Positions 59,830-64,000 of a DNA stretch of 64,000 bases are shown piece after piece (position 1 is the first letter of the stretch; every line of letters starts with the position of its first letter). A program made the position numbers and the translations under genes. The notes under the pieces are model-generated. The model was given only the letters and a program-made list of their open reading frames with translations, was not told the origin of the DNA and did not search any database. Origin of the DNA: Siphonodentalium dalli (lineage: Eukaryota > Mollusca > Scaphopoda > Gadilida > Siphonodentaliidae); NCBI GenBank assembly GCA_032622095.1, contig CP136066.1:104371319-104435318 (forward strand). The letters run 5' to 3'.

Positions 59830-60642
59830 ACGGAGCTTGGTCAGATACCTATACGAACCTTTCGCAGAGGAAGTTTTAACACGTTTTGATTTTGTGGCAA
59901 TCGAGCAGACATTTCAATGGTGATTACTGATAAAGAGCGTATACATGCTTTAGTTTTCCCAAATGAGGTAGACAATAAAGAGCTTTCTTTGACTTTGACT
60001 AGTTTTCAACGCTTAACTGAGATGTATTTATTTCGTGAATGTTCACGGGACATGTCATACGATTGACGGTGATTGCAAATATTTGTCTTTTTTCTGGTGA
60101 GTCGGAATTTACCAAGGAAATTTTGGCCAGTTTGACGTCAATTACCAAACATGTTTAGATGTATGAAGTACGAAAGGGTGTGCAGAACATCAAACTGCCG
60201 CGATGTGCAATGGGACATATATATAGCTGACTCCCGAAAACGACTCACCTAAGCATGCTGTTTAATATTGAATCCGATATATATCGTATTATTATCCATC
60301 CCTTAACTAACCCTATTTCTGATTTGGCAAAAGCCGCCACGTGATAATCTGGGGAAAAGTCATATTGGACTCCCGAAAGTTATACAGGACTCTCGAGTGT
60401 TCAATATGACTTTTATCGGGACTCCGTGACGTCAAGGATTAATGCGCGCGCAACACTGGTGGATTTAGCAGACGTTTCATTTCCGCGTTGAGTTTTTTTT
60501 CTCTTCCGTGTTTACTGTTCCAAATTAGGCTTTCTGATGATCAAATACAGACCTTTATAGTGAATTAAGTGCCGACAAAAAATAACCACAAAAGTTTTAT
60601 TCCAAAATTTGGATAAACTTACAGATGGATAATAAAAATATA
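59830..60642. other. No gene; small imperfect palindrome at 60360-60411
   Basis: GTCATATTGGACTCCCGA and, inverted, GTCATATTGAACACTCGA pair around a short loop. The CCAATATGAC word also appears in the loop of the hairpin at 60643-60787, so the two may belong to one composite repeat. Confidence 0.5.
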
Positions 60643-60787
60643 ATTATACAATGTTGTGTACAGTATGTGTTTTTCTTGTACTCGTCCAGGTTGTGGTGAA
60701 AAGGCACTGCGTGTCTCGTCCAATATGACTTCACCACAACCTGGATTCGTACAAGAAAAACACATACTGTACACAACATTGTATAAT
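60643..60787. repeat. Long hairpin: 58-bp arms, 29-nt loop
   Basis: The arms 60643-60700 and 60730-60787 are reverse complements at 55 of 58 positions. The three mismatches cluster at one spot, where TCG in the left arm faces GAA in the reverse-complemented right arm. The loop is 60701-60729. It could be a foldback transposon or a hairpin-RNA source; no transcription evidence is available from sequence. Confidence 0.9.
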
Positions 60788-61068
60788 AACTTTACAGTAT
60801 ACACCATTTGTTAATCTATTGTATTTCTTTTCTGGGAACAGATACTTTTACACACTTTTCTCAAAACGACACTTGCCTAATAATTCATTCCAAAGTGAAT
60901 CTATTGTAGCTAACAACATTATGTAGCTTTCATATCTGTACACTTTTTAAAGAGATTCATTTCTAGTCTGATTTAATTTAGTTGTTAGAAACATTTTATA
61001 TTTCTGCTCAAAACCATGTCAACTAATGCAACCCAAATTAATGTTTCCTCAAGTTTCAGAAACATCTG
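60788..61068. other. No recognised feature
   Basis: AT-rich spacer between the hairpin and the foldback element. Confidence 0.4.
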
Positions 61069-61546
61069 GGCTCGTATTCACCAACTGGGTTTATGTTATA
61101 AACCAGGTAGTTATTTGATAGCGGCTGAACGCACACATCACCTTCGCTATACCGTTTACGACAAATGATATCGCCGATATGATTGATCCAATCTATCATC
61201 TTTGCCAAGAAGAGACTCACAATGAACATTTCTGTGGAATGAATATTGAAGATATAATTGGGCTGGCAATGCTTCCCATCTCTTTATGTTCAATAATGTG
61301 AACGTTAGAACACAAACAACTCTGGCCATAATTGAAACGGAACAAACATTTATAGTACTACATGCGAATGCGAACAACAATTGTGACCAATCTATGATAG
61401 CCGTCAAATTCCATTGATTTGGTAATCAAGTGCCACCGCGATGTGAATCCGACCAACGACCAGAGATAACTCCGCGTTAAGCCTCGCCAGATATAAACTA
61501 CCTGGAGTCCTGGACTAGATATACACCCAGGTGGTGAATACGAGCC
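61069..61546. mobile_element. 478-bp foldback element, GGCTCGTATTCACCA ends
   Basis: GGCTCGTATTCACCA at 61069-61083 and its exact inverse at 61532-61546; pairing continues imperfectly (CTGGGT(G/T)TAT, then CCAGGTAGTT). No exact target duplication could be read. One similar end is at about 21840. There is no coding capacity; the minus frame 61156-61407 is not recognised. Confidence 0.75.
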
Positions 61547-61554
61547 ATTCTGTT

Positions 61555-63640
61555 CAAAAGCGTGTCATCTATTTTAATGGCCCTGTGTGGGCCCGGGGTA
61601 GAATAGACATACCGCCCACTGCGAGGGGTAAGACTCCCCTACTGTGGCACCCTGTTTGCCGGGTGGCTAAGTTGACCGGCTCAATATATCGGCTAGTCAC
61701 GCCTCTGCACATCTTTCAGATTTAATTTTTGTTATATGTTGTATTGTTCGTCTGATGTTTGAAGTACTGTTTTTTGGGGGGTTTTTCTTCGTGTATGATG
61801 TTTCTGTTCTCTCCTGTCTGTTTGGTGTGCGTCTTGATGATTGTTGAATGTTGAATCCTGTATTTTTCACGCCTGTCTCACCGTGGGGAGATACCGGGAG
61901 CATGTCACATACAGTGGCTAAACGGGTCGTGTCTATGTACCAGTCTTTGGTCCGACCAGAATTAGAAGGGTAGTCCGCGGCGGCTGCTGGGCTAGTTGTC
62001 GGCTTTTTCTTGTTATATAGCAACTCAAATAAAAAACCGCTACCTGATCGTCGGAATGATCACTCACTTAGTTCCACCAATCTTCGATCTGACTATTAAA
62101 ATACCTTATGTATTTGTCTATGATAAGATAATTCAAAGTGTTGCTGGACAATTGAAATCTGTCAAACCAATCAGCTCCGGCCAGTGACTTGCTTTCTCTT
62201 GATTGAATGTTCAAAGAAAATACAATATATGCTTTGTTGCAGTTAACATCTATTGCACAAACTCCTGTCACGGTCGCTCCTCACAAAACATTGATTAGTA
62301 GCAGTTAGAGCAGTTTTGAAAACCCGCGATATCTCCGACTCTTCCGTGTCAGAGATATTGGCTGAGTTGGCACCACGGGGAGATACTTATGTTCGCAGTT
62401 TTTCTAAGACAGTTGATGGACTAAACGCTCCTTTGCATTGTTATATTTTGACTATCAATCGTGCGAACATCCGCCGGCATTAATGGTTGGATATCTGAAG
62501 ATAGATTTGTCTACATATTTTCCCTTACGATATTTTAAATGTCAGTGGGTATATTCGTGGCCATAAACATTGTAAAAGTAAAGAAACCTTATGTGCACGT
62601 TCTGTTTCTGGTCATGATCATAATGATTGTACTAAACAAAAATAGTTTAAAAACTCTCAAGGTTCAATAGATCGTCCATTTCCTATATGTGACTATGTAT
62701 TCAAAATTCAACGGTGTAAGGCTGAGAAACATCTATCATTTTCGAATTTCGATGCAAAGAAGCTAGATTGTGCTCGACCATCAGTTCAACCAGTCACATA
62801 CTCTGCTGTCGTTTTTACAAACAAAGTGTGCTGATGTCAGCACTCCACAACAGCCAGACCAACACCATCCGTGTATCACAAATGACACAACTTGACTTAA
62901 ATGAAATAACTCCTGTCACAGAACCTGTATCTCTGGCCATGAACACGTCTACTGCAGATGTACCAGTTGTTCACAAACAATCCACTCAAGTTGAGCCAGT
63001 CACTGCAACACAGTCTATGAGGCGTTGATGCTATTGATCCTCAACCAAAAGGCCTGTTGTTTCGAAACCAAAATCGCCCAAGTCTATCCAACTTTTAGAC
63101 CCCCAGAAAATGAGGTTCATATTTGAGGTATAAAAATTTGACCAAATACTTGATGAGAAACGATTAACGCTACAATGCACCAAAACAGTATTTGTGAATT
63201 GAGGCTGTCGGTTGGCTGAAAAATTACATTCTTCTGTCTCACCAATCCGACCGTCAGCTTGACGCATTGATAAAGGTACAAGCGCAATTCATCAAGTATT
63301 ATAAATATACCTTATTAATGCAAAATCTGATGTTAAAAACTGGTAATTTTGTGCTATTTATATGTTATGTATTATGTATTATTGTACTACTTTTATATCT
63401 TTTATATTATGCTTGCAAAGTAGTCAGTTCTTGAATTTATATTCCTTAATTTATATTCCTGACTCGAAGTGGACATTTTCATCTTGTGCGCTTTTATCTG
63501 CACATAGCGCATTGTTTTAATCTAATCCACTGTGTCTGGTTTATCTACTAAGTTGCTTCGCTATGATTTTCTTTGATACCTGGTTCTGTTCTTGGTCGTC
63601 ATATTAGCGGCTAAAACGACGTTAAACCCTCAATCAATCT
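61555..63640 (+). mobile_element. ORF1-bearing LINE, copy 2, apparently without ORF2
   Basis: The leader (61560-62030) matches the copy at 7383-7880 plus 4620-4704. ORF1 remains follow (about 62010-63060). AT-rich sequence then runs to a CTGTTCTTGGTCGTCATATT, ACGACGTTAAACCCTCAATC end near 63590-63640. That end resembles the 3' ends of invertebrate LINEs and SINEs I remember. No endonuclease or RT word lies between ORF1 and this end, so ORF2 seems deleted. Both boundaries are approximate. Confidence 0.7.
62010..63060 (+). pseudogene. LINE ORF1 (Gag-like zinc-knuckle protein), copy 2
   Basis: Read across several frameshifts: VFVYDKIIQSVAGQLKSVKP; the QTPVTVAPHKTL word; RDISDSSVSEILAELAPRGD near 62328-62390; ANIPPALMVGYLKIDL; the first zinc knuckle (FKC, then GHKHC) near 62540-62585; a second, damaged knuckle (LCARSVSGHDHNDC) near 62590-62632; a KIQRCKAEKHLSF word; and a tail with VTYSAVV and VSKPKSPKS near 63050. 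This is the order in Gag-like ORF1 proteins of Jockey/CR1-group LINEs, which bind LINE RNA. Stops and frameshifts disable it. The fragment at 4255-4704 (minus) belongs to the same family. Confidence 0.8.
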
Positions 63641-64000
63641 ATCTATTTTGACTTACACATATCATTTTTGTCTTACGTTGTCACATTCGCTGTGTTTGGC
63701 TAATCTGAGCGAGTTTAGAAAAAATCCACTATGTGTATAACACATTAAAACACGTATGTATTATTAATATTTTGATAATGGCGCTAATTGTTGTGGCAAC
63801 CCGATTATAATACAGATGGTTATTTCTCTCATTTTGCAGATACTATAGCAGTTATTATTAAAATAGTTTAAGACTTGAATGTCTCATACAGACACTGGCT
63901 TTCTCTCAATCCGCTCCGATTATAGTCGGAAATGACAACTTTAGAAACAACAACGGCACTTGTCCTTAATAGCATCATATTTCCCCTCCAATATCATATC
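63641..64000. other. No recognised feature
   Basis: AT-rich sequence to the window end; nothing supported. Confidence 0.4.

Overview
This window looks like a stretch of nuclear genome from an invertebrate animal, with a lophotrochozoan, probably a mollusc, as the best guess. The DNA is AT-rich and has no bacterial gene layout. It carries several non-LTR retrotransposon families, many small inverted-repeat transposons and abundant TACATGTA-type motifs. One exon has a phase-2 intron boundary at a position that is conserved in animal globins. The assignment is inference from composition and repeat style, because no ribosomal or mitochondrial marker is present.

Host genes. The only convincing host coding segment is a first coding exon on the minus strand (29676-29881). 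It encodes an N-terminus beginning Met-Gly-Cys followed by the A and B helices of a globin, and it ends at a perfect GTAAGT donor in phase 2 at codon B12. The remaining exons must lie at lower coordinates or outside the window; I did not find them.

Layout. 1-4.2 kb: the end of a GC-rich foldback-type element, a dispersed repeat and unassigned sequence. 4.25-7.9 kb: a minus-strand LINE 5' region (leader plus ORF1) split by a 2.68-kb TA-flanked element, which is itself split by a 512-bp Tc1-like MITE. 8.77-10.77 kb: a 2-kb foldback element built from ~350-bp units in opposite orientations, with an 8-bp target duplication. 14.97-15.46 and 45.29-45.78 kb: two nearly identical 494-bp TTAA-flanked MITEs. 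18.5-26.1 kb: an island of a large dispersed repeat family (several copies, both strands) carrying inserted LINE and TTAA-type elements. 27-30 kb: a LINE 3' coding remnant, an inverted repeat and the globin exon. 34.6-36 kb: a decayed copy of an uncharacterised, widely dispersed animal gene family. 36.5-49.7 kb: a dense LINE cluster with an RT fragment, a Tx1/L1-like remnant, a near-complete L2/CR1-like element on the minus strand and a near-complete Jockey/CR1-group element on the plus strand. A 327-bp tandem array and a TTAA MITE lie among these. 51.1-53.6 kb: a repeat with GGTCAAGGTCA-type subunits and CA/poly-C tracts. 55.7-57.9 kb: a second copy of the TA-flanked element, carrying a 355-bp foldback element with a 9-bp target duplication. 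60.6 kb: a long hairpin. 61.1-63.64 kb: a foldback MITE abutting a second copy of the ORF1-bearing LINE, which seems to have lost ORF2.

Most of the window is therefore transposon sediment around one globin exon. Its chief value is the record of nested insertions, several with paralogous empty sites in the same window, plus the lipidation-type globin N-terminus. Family names come from remembered motifs; no database search was possible.
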